Under the pieces are notes generated by a model. It did not search any database. It was not told the origin of the DNA and was given only the letters and a program-made list of their open reading frames with translations. Below are positions 48,035 to 60,715 of a stretch of 64,000 bases of DNA, in pieces. A program made the translations under genes and the position numbers. The DNA lies in assembly GCA_025200525.1 (NCBI GenBank), contig CM045763.1:155564246-155628245 (forward strand), given 5' to 3'. Every line of letters starts with the position of its first letter. Position 1 is the first letter of the stretch. Origin of the DNA: Camellia lanceoleosa. Taxonomy: Eukaryota > Streptophyta > Magnoliopsida > Ericales > Theaceae.

Positions 48035-48653
48035 TTAACCAGTGCCACCAAGAATAGCCTTGAGCTTCTTGACCTGAGCATTATCAAGGAAAGTTACCTT
48101 CTCCACCAATACAGAAGGCAAATTGTTGGCAAACAACGCAAAATCAGTGATTTGGAGACCCGAGCTTGGGCTACTGAAGTTAATAATCGCAAGAGCCGGT
48201 ATATTTCCGGTATATTATATTCTCAACATCCCCTTTTTAAAGAGTTTTAAAATAAACAGTGTTGGCCGAAGAAGATATGAATCAGGCACAAATTGTTCCT
48301 TCCACCACAAAAAGGATTTTTGAACCTCCAAGGTGCGTGTGGGTTGGCACAACTCCATCCACGGCTAGATCTAGACGTGCCATGGAAAGGCCAAGCCCAT
48401 TCACACCCGAAAATTGAGCTGCAAATGCTGGTGTAACCGCATCTTTGATAAGATTGCTAGTGTTACCAGCAATGCCTAAAGCTGAATTAACAAAATCATT
48501 AACCGTCACTTTAGCAGGTTTCTTGCAAGAGTAGCCTGCAGGTCCATCGAGCAATGAGAAGTCTGACACACAGAAGTCTAGCATTGAACCATGAGAGTAG
48601 GAGAAGAGAAGCGAAACGACAAAGAGGATTGGAAGATACATTTCCATCTCCAA
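48035..48653 (-). pseudogene. Germin-like (ABP19/20 type) pseudogene, duplicate of 40871-41515
   Basis: Opens [20 protein letters not shown] and aligns with the intact copy through box 1. Defects: Pro108 to Leu and the metal ligand Glu112 to Lys (HTHLGGSKILF), a TGA replacing GGA at codon 124, and, downstream, about 42 bases covering box 2 ([10 protein letters not shown], including ligand His152) replaced by about 16 bases of filler. The 3' end (GGTG then stop at 48035) is still recognisable. The predicted product would be a 123-residue protein without a metal site. Upstream sequence and TATA box are conserved. Confidence 0.95.
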
Positions 48654-48977
48654 GAATAAGGGATATTTTTTCCTACGAGTTGGTTGTGTTCAATATGGGA
48701 ACATACTGGACCCATTTATATAGAATTTGATAGCATGGATATTTTTGTTTGGAGCATTCCTATTGGTTGTTAGAGATATGTGATTTTAAATGAATACGCT
48801 AAAACATGATAGATTATGGGCTGTGATGCATGTGAGCGCATCTTATCTTTTTCTTTTCTTTTTCCAGACAACGATAAGAATACTCTTTTTTGTTTGAAAA
48901 TGCAGAAACATAGAGAGGAAGCATATTCTGCCTAGTCAAAAAGATATTCATTTAATCAACAATTGATGTGTTGATAC

Positions 48978-49118
48978 AGGGATCACGAAAAAAATATCAT
49001 GAAATGCATCATGAAAATTTTTTATCCTTTGATTAGTGTGTAGTGTTTTATTGTATGTGTAATTCAAAGGTAGAAAATGTTTCATAATCATCTTCATGAT
49101 ATTTTTTTCATGATCCCT
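48978..49118. mobile_element. MITE with 26-bp terminal inverted repeats
   Basis: Starts AGGGATCACGAAAAAAATAT and ends with its inverse (ATATTTTTTTCATGATCCCT), 25 of 26 positions pairing. At 141 bases the whole can fold as a hairpin. It is absent from the same place in duplication copy A (near 41865). The target duplication is not clear, so the superfamily is unassigned. Confidence 0.8.
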
Positions 49119-49251
49119 AACATTACTCATCAATTTTATTGTATTCCAAACAAAAAGTTTAACGCGTTGGCTACTTATTATGATGTTGTCATTACTCAAT
49201 AACGTTAACTATCCGGCATATGAATTTCATTTTATTCTATACTGAACCACT

Positions 49252-49872
49252 GCTATTGTTTTCGCTTGACAGTTGTATAAGTATTTACCAAGTTCAAACA
49301 GTGTCATAGTTTTCATTTTTTTCATCCCCAATTACTTTTCATGTGTAGTCATAATTGTTCTACAAATTACGCAATTTAAATAAGATAAATAGATTCATGA
49401 TTTATTAAATTAAATAATAGAACATCAAATAAACCTATATTTGATAAATTACATTCTAGAGCATGACACATGAAACATGATTAACAGAAATATGTATTTA
49501 ATCTGAATATTGAAAATAAGGAATCAAATTATGTGTGATACTACAGTGTCCTTAAAATAGATTAGGCGTTTCACCGTGGGTGCTGGAGGAACGTCAACTT
49601 CTATCTCCTAGGATAAGATGGTTTAGACCGGCTAATACAAAAGTACCTTTTGTTACGCAAACTGACAATAGCAGCACTCTCTCACACAAGAAGAAAATTA
49701 TAGACATGCAGACTGACTATATAATTTTGGAAGGCAAAAATCTGTACCAAAACCAAGGGAGATGAGTCTCCTTTTATACACAATGGAGGAGAGAGGAGGA
49801 GCCTTCAACCATGAAGGCTGGCAACCAATGCCCATGAAGGTTGGCAACTAATGCTCATTACTCCTGCAAAAT
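49252..49872. other. Unique spacer, no gene seen
   Basis: Non-coding. 49560-49870, with TTTTATACACAATGGAGGAG and a short ATGAAGGCTGGCAACCAATG repeat, resembles the edge of a copia LTR, but no element could be delimited. Confidence 0.35.
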
Positions 49873-52467
49873 TGTCACGGCCCAAACCCACCCCTATAGG
49901 TTTAGCATCGTAACCGGCCAGTAATCTATGGATTACCAAAGGCCTCTTAACAGATTAGCAAATAGTAAGGGGCTGCGGAAGCAATTATATAAAATAAACA
50001 AGGTCCAATGAGCTGTGATAACGTACATGGGACAGAATATTTCAAAACTTATACATATACATAATATGCCAGTCAAAGTACACCAATATGTACAAGGTAT
50101 TTACAGAAAGTTCATCCCAAGATCTGACTTTACAAACATTAACAAAGACTAGCATGAACACAAAAACAGCCATAGCATTAAACTTCGATCGGAACCTCCT
50201 CGGGAGGCACAACAGTTGGCTGACAAAACAAAACAGAAGGCTGTCAACTCTGACCCTGGTCATGTGCCGGCTCACCTACATACATAATATAAACTGTGAG
50301 CGAAACCCAGTGAATAATAACCAAAGTAAAGGGGTTTCAATGAATGAGTCCGTACAGATTCAGAAATCATGATTCAATTTCATACCAAATCATACTTTGC
50401 TCAGATCATACACAGAAATCATAAGTCATGCTTAAGTTTACGTGAAACATCCATTAGCCTTAACAGAACAGAATAGAACAGAACACATACACGTGAGGTT
50501 ACGAATAACCAGTTCCATAAAGGAACCTCCGGATCCGATGTAACGAGCGAATCTGCTAAGCCCCCATGACGGAGCCTCCGGTACGGGTAACAGAGTGCAG
50601 ACAGATATAAGTTCCATAAAGGAACCTCCGATACCGGGCAACAACGGTAGATATCACATGATGCTAAGGATGTCACGAATACGTATTAGAAATTGAACAA
50701 TCATTCATTGTATAGAACATATCTTTTCAGAAAACAGATCTTATATTATGAGACAAAAAGTAGATACAGTTGAACATAACTTTATTAAGTTATTCACCCA
50801 AAAAAAACTTTACTAAGTTATTACTCACAGTTGGCCTTGAAACAGACAGACGAAGCAGATTGCTCACACGATACGCGGCACATGACCTACATAACACATA
50901 ACAGACACACATTTGAAACACACGTTCTAATTGTGCAAAACTTACGTCGTTGGTTCTTAATGTGTTTCTAACCTTAAATCCTTACTATAGAGTCTTAAAC
51001 ATGGCCTAGGAATGCCTAGATGGAATGATGATGCAAAAATGCCTTGGAAAACATTTTTCAAAACTTGCTGAAAATAGGGGTCTCGCTCGAGCGAGGCTTT
51101 CTTTGCTCGAGCGAGCTTGCCAAAATAGAGGGTTCGCTTGAGCAAGGACTCCTTCGCTCGAGTGGTCTGTAAAAATGCAAAAGTACTGGTTGTTGATTTT
51201 TTATGCTCGATGCTCGCTTGAACAGAGACCTGAACAAAAGGTGGTCGCTCGAGCGAGGAATCCTTCGCTCGAGCGAGGAAGCCAAATTCTGGAATTTCCA
51301 GATTTGTCTCCCAAGCTCAAACCAAGTATTCAACACATAAAAACTCGACCTCTTGGGCCCATTTTCTGGAAAACACCTCTAAACTCATAGTATAACATGT
51401 TTTAAAGCTCAATTTGTAAAATCAAAGCCCAAAGGTGAGTCAATTAAACACAATTTTAAACAAAACTTCAAGAACAAAACAAGAGCTTAACATGCAAGTT
51501 TTTATTTGGAATCCAATGCTCTAAAACAAGGCCAAATGTAAGATTAGACTCTAAATTATGATGAATTCATGAACTATAACTAGAATATGGGCTTGCATGC
51601 AAGAAATTCCATGAAGAACAACTTCAAATGCTATGTTATGAACATGCATGCATGATTTAGCTCCCAATTCAACATTGTAGACCAATTCTAGCTTTAGACA
51701 CTAAGGCCAAGTTTGGGAAGACTAAATAAGTGTACTTTTTGACTTTTTATGAAATATGGGTTGGATTTGGGTTGGGTTTGAAGTGATGTGTTAGAGAGGT
51801 GATGTGACTTAAATAAGATGATGTGACTTAAATAGGATAGTGACTTTTTGACTTTTTGAATTTTTTAGAAGATGCCAAACTTGGCATAAATTTACCATGA
51901 ACCATGAAAGGACACTCAAATTCAAGTTCTAGAAAATGAAATCTCTACCTTAGGTTTTGAAGTCCAAGCCTAGAAGCTTAAAGATGCAACATACTCTTCA
52001 ATTCTTCCAATTATCCAAGGAATTTTGTTGAAACTACTCTTTTTCTCCTACTCTCTCTTTTCCCACGGTTTGGTCACAAGAAGATGAGTAAAAGAGGCAT
52101 TCAAAGTGTAATTAAGCTTGGTCTAGCATGAGGCCACTAGATGGCAAAATGGTAATTTCTTAGGTTCAATTAGTTTAACATTATTTAATCTGATTTAAAC
52201 ATTCCAAATCAAATTTTAATTAAACCTACCATAAAATCACATAAAATCTAACTAACACAGAACACTAAACAATTTCAGAATCAGGTGCCGATAAGGCTTT
52301 CAATTCGCAGTTCAAAGTCAGAACATGAACAGATCATTTTATGGCAAACAGATAGAAACACAAAATTAATGCAACACATATGCAAATTAATTTCAGATTT
52401 CTTCTTAGTTACTTGTTAGACATAATTAATCATGAATTAGCATGAATCGGAGGTCGGGGTTATTACA
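49873..52467 (-). repeat. 3' LTR of G2
   Basis: 2595 bases including the MITE at 51705-51886. It has five exact CTCGAG palindromes at 51083-51275. The coding frame of pol reads a little way into it before stopping. Confidence 0.92.
51705..51886. mobile_element. Tourist/PIF-Harbinger-type MITE in the LTR
   Basis: 182 bases, ends GGCCAAGTTTGGG and (inward) TGCCAAGTTTGGC, flanked by TAA at 51702-51704 and 51887-51889. The other LTR of the same element reads straight through (GACACTAAATTTACC near 58996), giving an exact empty site and proving insertion after the retrotransposon. Confidence 0.92.
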
Positions 52468-55400
52468 GTCTTCCCCCCTTAAAAGAGTTTGGTCCTCTAA
52501 ACTCGAATTACCTTCATTCGGAATCAACATTGGGTCTAATGGGAACAAATCCGGATATCTCTTTAGCATGTCTTCCTCGGTTTCCCAAGTTGCATAGGTT
52601 CCTCCATGGTTTTGCCAATCAACTTTCACCAACGGTATTTATTTGTTTCTCAACTTTTTGATCTGGCGATTCACAATCTGGATAGGTCTTTCCTCATAAG
52701 TGTAATCATCTTTCAAAAGCACATGTTTCGGTTCAATGACGTGAAGTGGATCTCTCAAATATTCCCGAAGCATTGATACATGAAAGACATTGTGCATATG
52801 TTTCATTACAAGAGGTAAGGCTATCCGATACGACACCGGATTGATCTTTTCGAGAATTTCATAAGGTCCAACATACCTCGTGCCAATTTTCCCTTAACAC
52901 CAAATCGGGTTTGACCCTTCATCGGGGTCACCTTTATGAACACGTGGTCCCCAACTTTATATTCCCTTTCTCTTCTTCGAACGTCGGCATTGCTTTTTTA
53001 CCGACTCTGTGCAGTTTTCAGACGCTGCTGTATCAGTTTCACTTTCTCGGTTGTTTCTTGCACAAGTTCCGGTCCCAACAAAGGTCTATCACCTACTTCA
53101 GCCCAACAAATCGGAGAATGACATTTTCTTCCATACAAAGCTTTGTACGGAGCCATTCCAATGCTTGAATGGTAACTGTTGTTGTACACAAATTCAGCTA
53201 ATGGCAAGTAGGTCTCCCAATTTCTTTGGAAGTCTAACACACACATTCTGAGCATATCCTCTAGAGTTTGGTTTGTTCGTTCAGTTTGTCCATCAGTCTG
53301 TGGATGATAGGCACTGCTCAGTCTCAATTCAGTTCCCAAAGCCTGTTGCAAACTCTGCCAAAATCTCGATACAAACTTTGAGTCCCTGTTAGACACAATA
53401 GATACTGGCACTCCATGTAACCTCACAATTTCAGTCATATAGATATTGGCCAATTTATCAGCATTATAAATAGTTTTGACAGGCAGAAAATGGGCAGACT
53501 TAGTTAAACGGTCAACTATAACCCAAATAGAGTCCATGCCTCGAGAAGAACGAGACAATCCCACAATGAAGTCCATGGTAATGTGCTTCCATTTCTATTC
53601 CGGTATTGGGAGTGGTTAACTAGCGGGTCGTTGATGTTCAGCTTTGACTTGTTGGCAATGTAAACATCTAGCCACAAAATCTGCAATACTCTTTTTCATT
53701 CCAGGCCACCAAAAGTTCTGTTTCAAATTATGATACATCTTCGTGTTTCCCGGATGCATAGCAAACTTACTACTGTGAGCTTTGGTCATAACACGTTTTC
53801 TCAAATCATAACAATTGGGTACACAAAGACGGCTCTGAAATTTTAGCACATCACTCTCAAATACAAATCCCGGCCCTGGCTTTGAGTCAAATTGCTCCAT
53901 GATCGTTTTTAGATATTCATCTTCACACTGTTTCTGTTTGATCTCGTCAAGAATTGTGGGTTGAGTGGTAATAGCAGTTAACAGCCCATCTTGTTCTAGG
54001 TCAATCAGCAATTTCTTTCGGTTAGATAGCAACCATGACAAATTTGCACCGGATTTTCGGCTCAAGGCATCTGCTACGGTATTAGCCTTTCCCGGATGAT
54101 ACAGGATTTGCAAATCATAATCTTTGATTAGTTCTAACCATTACCTCTGTCTCATGTTCAACTCATTTTGGGTGAAGAAATATTTCAAGCTTTTATGATC
54201 TGTATACACCTCACAAGTTACCCCATACAGATAGTGACGCCATATTTTCAAAGCAAACACTACAGCTGCTAATTCAAGGTCGTGTGTTGGGTAATTCTTT
54301 TCACGAGGTCGGAGTTGTCTAGAAGCATAGGCAATCACCTTCCCCTTTTGTATTAATACACACCCCAAGCCTTTATAGGAAGTATCATTGTACACTTGAA
54401 ACCCATCAGTACCATTGGGCAAAATTAAAATTGGTGCAGTCACTAACCTAGTTTTCAACTATTGGAAAGCTACCTCTCTTTGTTCATTCCAGTCAAATGG
54501 CACATTTTTCTGAGTTAACTGAGTCAATGGCAAGGCAAGCTTGGAAAACTCTTTCACAAACCTCCGGTAGTAACCTGTAAGTCGCAGAAAACTTCGGACT
54601 TCTGTCACATTTGTCGATCTAGGCCAATCCACGACAGCTTCAATTTTTCGAGGGTCAACAGAAACACCATCCTTGTTGATCACATGTCCCAAAAATGCTA
54701 CACTGTCAAGCCAGAATTCACACTTGGACAATTTAGCATACAATTTCTTTTCTCTCAAAATCTGCAAGGTGGTTCTCAGATGGTTCTCATGTTCTTCCCT
54801 ATCTTTAGAATAAATCAAAATATCATCAATAAATACAACAATGAAGTCATCCAGATATGATTTAAACACCCTATTCATAAGATCCATAAAACGCTGCAGG
54901 TGCATTATTCATCCCAAACGACATTACTAAAAATTCATAATGTCCATATCTAGTTTGGAATGCAGTTTTCTCTATGTCCTCAGGTCTAACCTTTAATTGA
55001 TGATACTCGGACCTAAGGTCAATTTTGGAAAACACTTGGGCACCCTGAAGTTGGTCAAACAAGTCATCTATTCGGGGCAAAGGGTATTTGTTCATGATAG
55101 TCACTTTGTTCAGTTCTCGGTAGTCTATGCACAATCTCAAAGAACCATCATTCTTTTTGAGAAAAAAGACTGGAGCACCCCAAGGTGAAGTACTCAGACA
55201 GATAAATTTCTTATCTAACAGTTCCTGAAGTTGGGTTTTCAATTCTTTCAATTCAGAGATAGACATTCTATAGGGAGTCTTGGAAATTGGTTGTGTCCCC
55301 GGTAACACTTCAACAGTGAATTCAATTTCTCTATCAACTAAGTCCCCAGGTAAGTCAGTCGGAAACACATCGGGAAATTCACAAACAACAGGGATTGTTT

Positions 55401-56985
55401 CTACAGTAGTACTGTCAGATGATGCCGTTAGTATACAACACAGATAAACCCTACATCCCTTCTTAAGCAGTTTCACAGCTTTCATAGCCGAAATCAAATA
55501 TGGGGGAGGAACTACCCCGTTCCCAATGAACGTAAATTCAGGCATACCTGGTGGTCTAAACACAACAGTTTTATTTGCACAGTCAATGGTAGCACAGTAT
55601 TTAGTCAACTAGTCCATCCCCAAAATACAATCAAAATGATTAATGTCCAAGGGTAATAAGTCCACATACAACATCATATCGCCAATCATAACATCACATG
55701 CTGGATAAACATAAGCACACATCATAGAATCCCCAGATGGCGTAGATACAGATAACACATATGTCATAAGTTCTAATGGTCTAGTCAATTTTTGAGAAAA
55801 AGCATGCGATACAAAGGAATATGTAGAACCAGAATCTATCAGTATACATGCATTTTGAGAACATACAGAAAGTGTACCTGACACCATAGTATAGGTGTTT
55901 GGTACGTCACCGGGCACTAAGGCAAACACTCGGCCTTGTCTCAAAGGTTCTTTCCTAGTATTGGCTTTGGCATTGGTTTTGGCCACAGAAGTAGATCCCG
56001 CTGAACTTGCTGCAGGACGGCTAGTAGTCTCGAACTTGAGCGGGCAATCTTTCACTACATGACCTGGCTGGCCACATCTGAAACAAGCACCAGACGCTCA
56101 GTAGCACACACTCCTGTGCCTTTTACCACAATCAGAACAGATTGGAATAGACCCACTACTCTGACTTGAGCTATTTGAAGTCCTTGTGTTTTGCTTCTTA
56201 CTGCCAAAGGACCGACCTCTTTTAAAACCAAACCTGGATCTTTTTCCTCTCCACTCATTTGCTGTAGTTACTAGGGCTTTGCTTTCTTTCATGGCGGCTA
56301 GGGTGGCCTCTGCCATTAAGGCTCTGTCTAGAATTTCCACATAAGTAGGCAATTTTAGGACGCCTATTCGATCAAACACGTCTAGATCCAATCCACCTTC
56401 AAATTTTCAGGCTTTCTTGTAATTCGTATCCACCATATGTGGAGCAAACCATGCCAGTTCCGTGAATTTAGCTTCGTACTCTACCACAGACATTCTTCTC
56501 TGTTTGAGTTCTTGAAATTCAGATACTTTCCGATCCCTGAAACATTGGGGAAAATATTTATCATAGAAAATAGCGTTAAACTGCGCCCATGTCATATTCC
56601 TATTACCATTTCGGATCAATAACCACCACCTGCGGGCTTCATCTTTCAGAGTGTAGGTGGCTAGGAGGACTTTCTGAGTTTCAGAACAAGGAAATACTTC
56701 ATACAATTTTTCCATCTCAAGCAACCACGTCTCAGCTTTCAAAGGTTCAATTCCACCATAGAACATTGGCGGTTTCATTTTCATGAATTTTTGTGTCAGA
56801 TTGATGATGTCATTATTATCCGCCTCGGCTTGTGCCGGTGGAGACGGAGGGGGTAAAGGTTGTTGTTTTTGCTGTTGTGTCAGAGTTTCAGTCAATGCTA
56901 CTAACATCTGTTCCATTCGGCCCATGCAAGCCTCTGATGATTCACTTTCATCACTTCCCCTTGCATTCTCCATCTTACTATACAA
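52426..56985 (-). pseudogene. Ty3/gypsy gag-pol polyprotein of G2, inactivated
   Basis: Gag from about 56973 (MENARGSDESESSE) with the core LKAETWLLEMEKLYEVF and WAQFNAIFYDKYFPQ; zinc knuckle CFRCGQPGHVVKDC about 56045-56085, preceded by a CSDCGKRHRSVC motif; protease ILIDSGSTYSF about 55830; reverse transcriptase LCIDYRELN about 55120-55145 and FIDDILIYS about 54820-54845; RNase [15 protein letters not shown] about 54370; integrase HHCC 53640-53790, SNRDSKF and [12 protein letters not shown] within 53000-53576; C-terminal WQNHGGTYATWETEED about 52560-52620. Stops occur at 56404, 56098, about 55606, about 54456 and 54138, and within 53580-53615. An extra T near 54890 and a second shift near 53000 break the frame. 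Several stops fit CGA to TGA or TGG to TAG. Probable chromovirus (Tekay/Del-like), by inference. Confidence 0.93.
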
Positions 56986-57168
56986 ATATCAAATGATAAT
57001 AAACATAGGCATAATCTTATTCATTTCCTTCAATTCGTTTATTCAAATGTACATTTAGTTTTCATATTCAGTTGCATTACCACACACCCACACATGCAGA
57101 TGGAATGCCCCTAACTCTTACTAGGACATCCTAAGCTCATACGGACCTGTGTGTGCGGTAGAACACAT

Positions 57169-57180
57169 GCTCTGATACCA
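57169..57180 (-). other. Primer-binding site of G2
   Basis: TGGTATCAGAGC on the minus strand, three bases from the 5' LTR; initiator tRNA-Met type. Confidence 0.93.
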
Positions 57181-57183
57181 CTC

Positions 57184-59580
57184 TGTCACGACCCAAACCC
57201 GCCCCTATAGGTTTAGCATCGAATCGCCAAGAATCCCATGGATTACCAAAGGCCTCTGAACAGATTAGCAAATTGTAAGGGGCTGCGGAAGCAATTATAT
57301 AAAATAAACAAGGTCCAATGAGTTGCGATAACGTACATGGGATAGAATATTTCAAAACTTATATATATACATAACATGCCATTCAAAGTACACCAATATG
57401 TACAAGGTATTTACAGAAAGTTCATCCCTAGATCTGACTTTAGAAACGTTAACAAAGACTAGCATGAACACAAAAACAGCCATAGCATTAAACTTCGATC
57501 GGAACCTTCTCGGGAGGCACAATAGTTGGCTGATAAAATAGAACAGAAGGCTGTCAACTCTGGCTCTGGTCATGTGCCGGCTCACCTACATACATAATAT
57601 AAACTGTGAGCGAAACCCAGTGAATAATAACCAAAGTAAAGGGGTTTCAATGAATGAGTCCGTACAGATTCAGAAATCATGATTCAGTTTCATATCAAAT
57701 CATACTTTGCTCAGATCATACACAGAAATCATAAGTCATGCTTAAGTTTACGTGATACATCCATTAGCCTTAACAGAACATAACATAACAGAACGCATAC
57801 GCGTGAGGTTACGAATAACCAGTTCCATAAAGGAACCTCCGGATCCGGGTAACAGAACAGAACAGAACAGCTAAGCCCCCATGACGGAGCCTCCAGTACG
57901 GGTAATAGAGTGCAAACAGATATAAGTTCCATAAAGGAACCTCCGATATCGGGTAACAGCCGTAGATATCACATGATGCTAAGGATGTCACGAATACGTA
58001 TCAGAAATTGGACAATCATTCATTGTACAGAACATATCTTTTCATAAAACAGATCTTATATTATCAGACAGAAAGTAGATACAGTTGAACATAACTTTCC
58101 TAAGTTATTACTCACAGTTGGCCTTGAAACAGACAGACGAAGCAAATTGCTCACAAGATACGTGGCACGTGACCTACATAACACATAACAGACATACATT
58201 TGAAACACACGTTCTAATTGTGCAAAACTTATGTCGTTGGTTCTTAAAGTGTTTCTAACCTTAAATCCTCATGATAGAGTCTTAAACATGGCCTAGGAAT
58301 GCCTAGAATGGAATGAGGATGCAAAAAAGCCTTGGAAAACATTTTTCAAAACTTGCTGAAAACAGGGGTCTCGCTCGAGCGAGGCTTTCTTTGCTTGAGC
58401 GAGCTTACCAAAACAGAGGGTTCGCTCGAGCGAGGACTCCTTCGCTCGAGTGGTCTGTAAAAATGCAAAAGTACTGGTTGTTAATTTTTTACGCTCGATG
58501 CTCGCTTGATGCTCGCTCGAGCGGAGACCTGAACAAAAGGTGGTCGCTCGAGCGAGGAATCCTTCGCTCGAGCGAGGAAGCCAAATTCTGGAATTTCTAG
58601 ATTTGCCTCCCAAGCTCAAACCAAGTATTCAACACATCAAAACTCGACCTCTTGGGCCCATTTTCTGGAAAACACCTCTAAACTCATAGTATAACATGTT
58701 TTAAAGCTCAATTTGTAAAATCAAAGCCCAAAGGTGTGTCAATTAACACAATTTTAAACAAAACTTCAAGAACAAAACAAGAGCTTAACATGCAAGTGTT
58801 TATTTGGAATCCAATGCTCTAAAACATGACCAAAAGTAAGATTAGACTCAAAATTATGATGAATTCATGGACTATAACTAGAATATGGGCTTGTATGCAA
58901 GAAATTCCATGAAGAACAACTTCAAATGCTATGTTATGAATATGCATGCATGATTTAGCTCCCAATTCAACATTGTAGATCAATTCTAGCTTTAGACACT
59001 AAATTTACCATGAACCATGAAAGGACACTCAAATTCAAGTTCTAGAAAATGAAATCTCTACCTTAGGTTTTGAAGTCCAAGCCTAGAAGCTCAAAGATGC
59101 AACCTACTCTTCAATTCTTCCAATTCTCCAAGGAATTTTGTTGAAACTACTCTTTTTCTCCTACTCTCTCTTTTCCCACGGTTTGGTCACAAGAAGATGA
59201 GCAAAAGAGACATTCAAAGTGTAATTAAGCTTGGTCTAGCATGAGGCCACTAGATGGCAAAATGGTAATTTCCTAGGTTCAATTAGTTTAACATTATTTA
59301 ATCTGATTTAAACATTCCAAATCAAATTTTAATTAAACCTACTATAAAATCACATAAAATCTATCTAACATAGAACACTAATCAATTTCGGAATCGGGCG
59401 CCGATACGGCTTTCAATTCGCAGTTCAAAGTCAGAACATGAACAGATCATTTTATGGCAAACAGATAAAAACACAAAATTAATGCAACACATATGCAAAT
59501 TAATTTCAGATTTCTTCTTAGTTACTTGTTAGACATAATTAATCATGAATTAGCATGAATCGGAGGTCGGGGTTATTACA
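57184..59580 (-). repeat. 5' LTR of G2
   Basis: 2397 bases. Six exact CTCGAG palindromes at 58371-58575. It lacks the MITE of the other LTR. Scattered substitutions and small indels against the 3' LTR show this is an older insertion than the copia at 33969. Confidence 0.92.
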
Positions 59581-59585
59581 AAAAC

Positions 59586-60293
59586 TGTTGGAGTAATAGA
59601 CCAAAATAGATAGGACAATAATATATATGAGATATATGGTAGAAAACTTTTCGAAATATAAACTAAAAACCATTAAAGATTCAATTCTATATATGAAAAC
59701 TATATGAATTTCTACTATATAAATAAATGTATACATACCTTGATCCATGATAGTATGAAAACCTCTTTTGAGAAAAAGAAACCTTGAAGAGAAGACCTTG
59801 ATCTTCAAGTTCTTTATTTGTTTAAGATCTTCAAACCACTTCTCTCTCTTTAGGTGATGAGAGACTTTTTGTGGTGACAACTTGAGCTTCTATGATGGAG
59901 AGTGTGATTTGGGACCTTACACTATTTATACTATTATTCTTCCCATCAAAGAATCCATTCATTCCATTAACTTCATTAAATAGATTAATGTATTTTTTAC
60001 ATTTATGATACATACTGCATCTTCTATATTAATGAACTCATTAGATAGATTAATGTATCTTCTACATCCATAATAGATACATAATGCATCTCTAAGATTC
60101 ATTAATAATGAATCTATTGCATTCAATGCATTGATACTATCTCCATTAGTCTTCTATACATTATGTATATATAGGTGCATTCATCAATGTTTAGTCACCA
60201 TCTGATTGATGTACATGTATCTTACTTAATGAGATGAATCTAGCATAATCATGTATAAGCCACATTAAGTCATATTTAGGAAAAATTCTTACA
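59586..60293 (-). repeat. 3' LTR of the copia element at the right edge
   Basis: 708 bases with TG...CA ends. It abuts the gypsy element G2 with only AAAAC between them. Confidence 0.8.
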
Positions 60294-60715
60294 ATCTCCC
60301 ACTTGGCTTGCATGATTATATTGTGTCACTAGATTATCATAATATGGCTAACATTCTTCCACTAGAAGATTGTACCATCACCATTAGATTATGTTCAATG
60401 AAATTATTAGCACCAAATCATTGCAGTTAGTGATTTATACATTGATCAAGACTGTACAATGGTTATAGTGTTAATATTTTCCATCAACATGAATAAGTGA
60501 ATTTTAAATCACAGAGATGACATTAGCAACATAATAGTGATTAATGCTAATTCATCTATAATGGTCGCGTTGTTTACATCTTCTTCTAAATTATGCACAA
60601 GTATGAAGAATGAAAACAACAATCATAATCATTACTAACATAAGATGATTATAACATAACATTTATCACGAACCTAAGACACTCATTTCAAGTCTAAACA
60701 TAATAAACTTTCTAC

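Larger units (their letters stand above)
42612..49251. repeat. Tandem segmental duplication, copy B
   Basis: Second copy of the unit described for 26041-42010, in the same orientation. It contains a Mutator-like element (43114-45023), an extra AT-rich stretch (about 45033-45780, with (ATT)n at 45075-45120), a CACTA-like insertion (46381-47487), a germin-like pseudogene (48035-48653) and a MITE (48978-49118). A short local duplication repeats the CGTGCTAACATTATTTATAT region near 46300 and 46340. Confidence 0.88.
49873..59580 (-). mobile_element. Ty3/gypsy LTR retrotransposon, complete but decayed (element G2)
   Basis: LTRs at 49873-52467 and 57184-59580, both TGTCACG...TTATTACA on the plus strand. 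On the minus strand: 5' LTR (right), tRNA-Met primer site 57169-57180, gag-pol, purine tract AAGGGGGGAAGAC beside 52468, 3' LTR (left). Flanks are AAAAT (49868-49872) and AAAAC (59581-59585), four of five bases matching. The left LTR is ~200 bases longer, mostly because of a MITE inserted at 51705. The two solo LTRs of this window belong to the same family. Confidence 0.93.
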
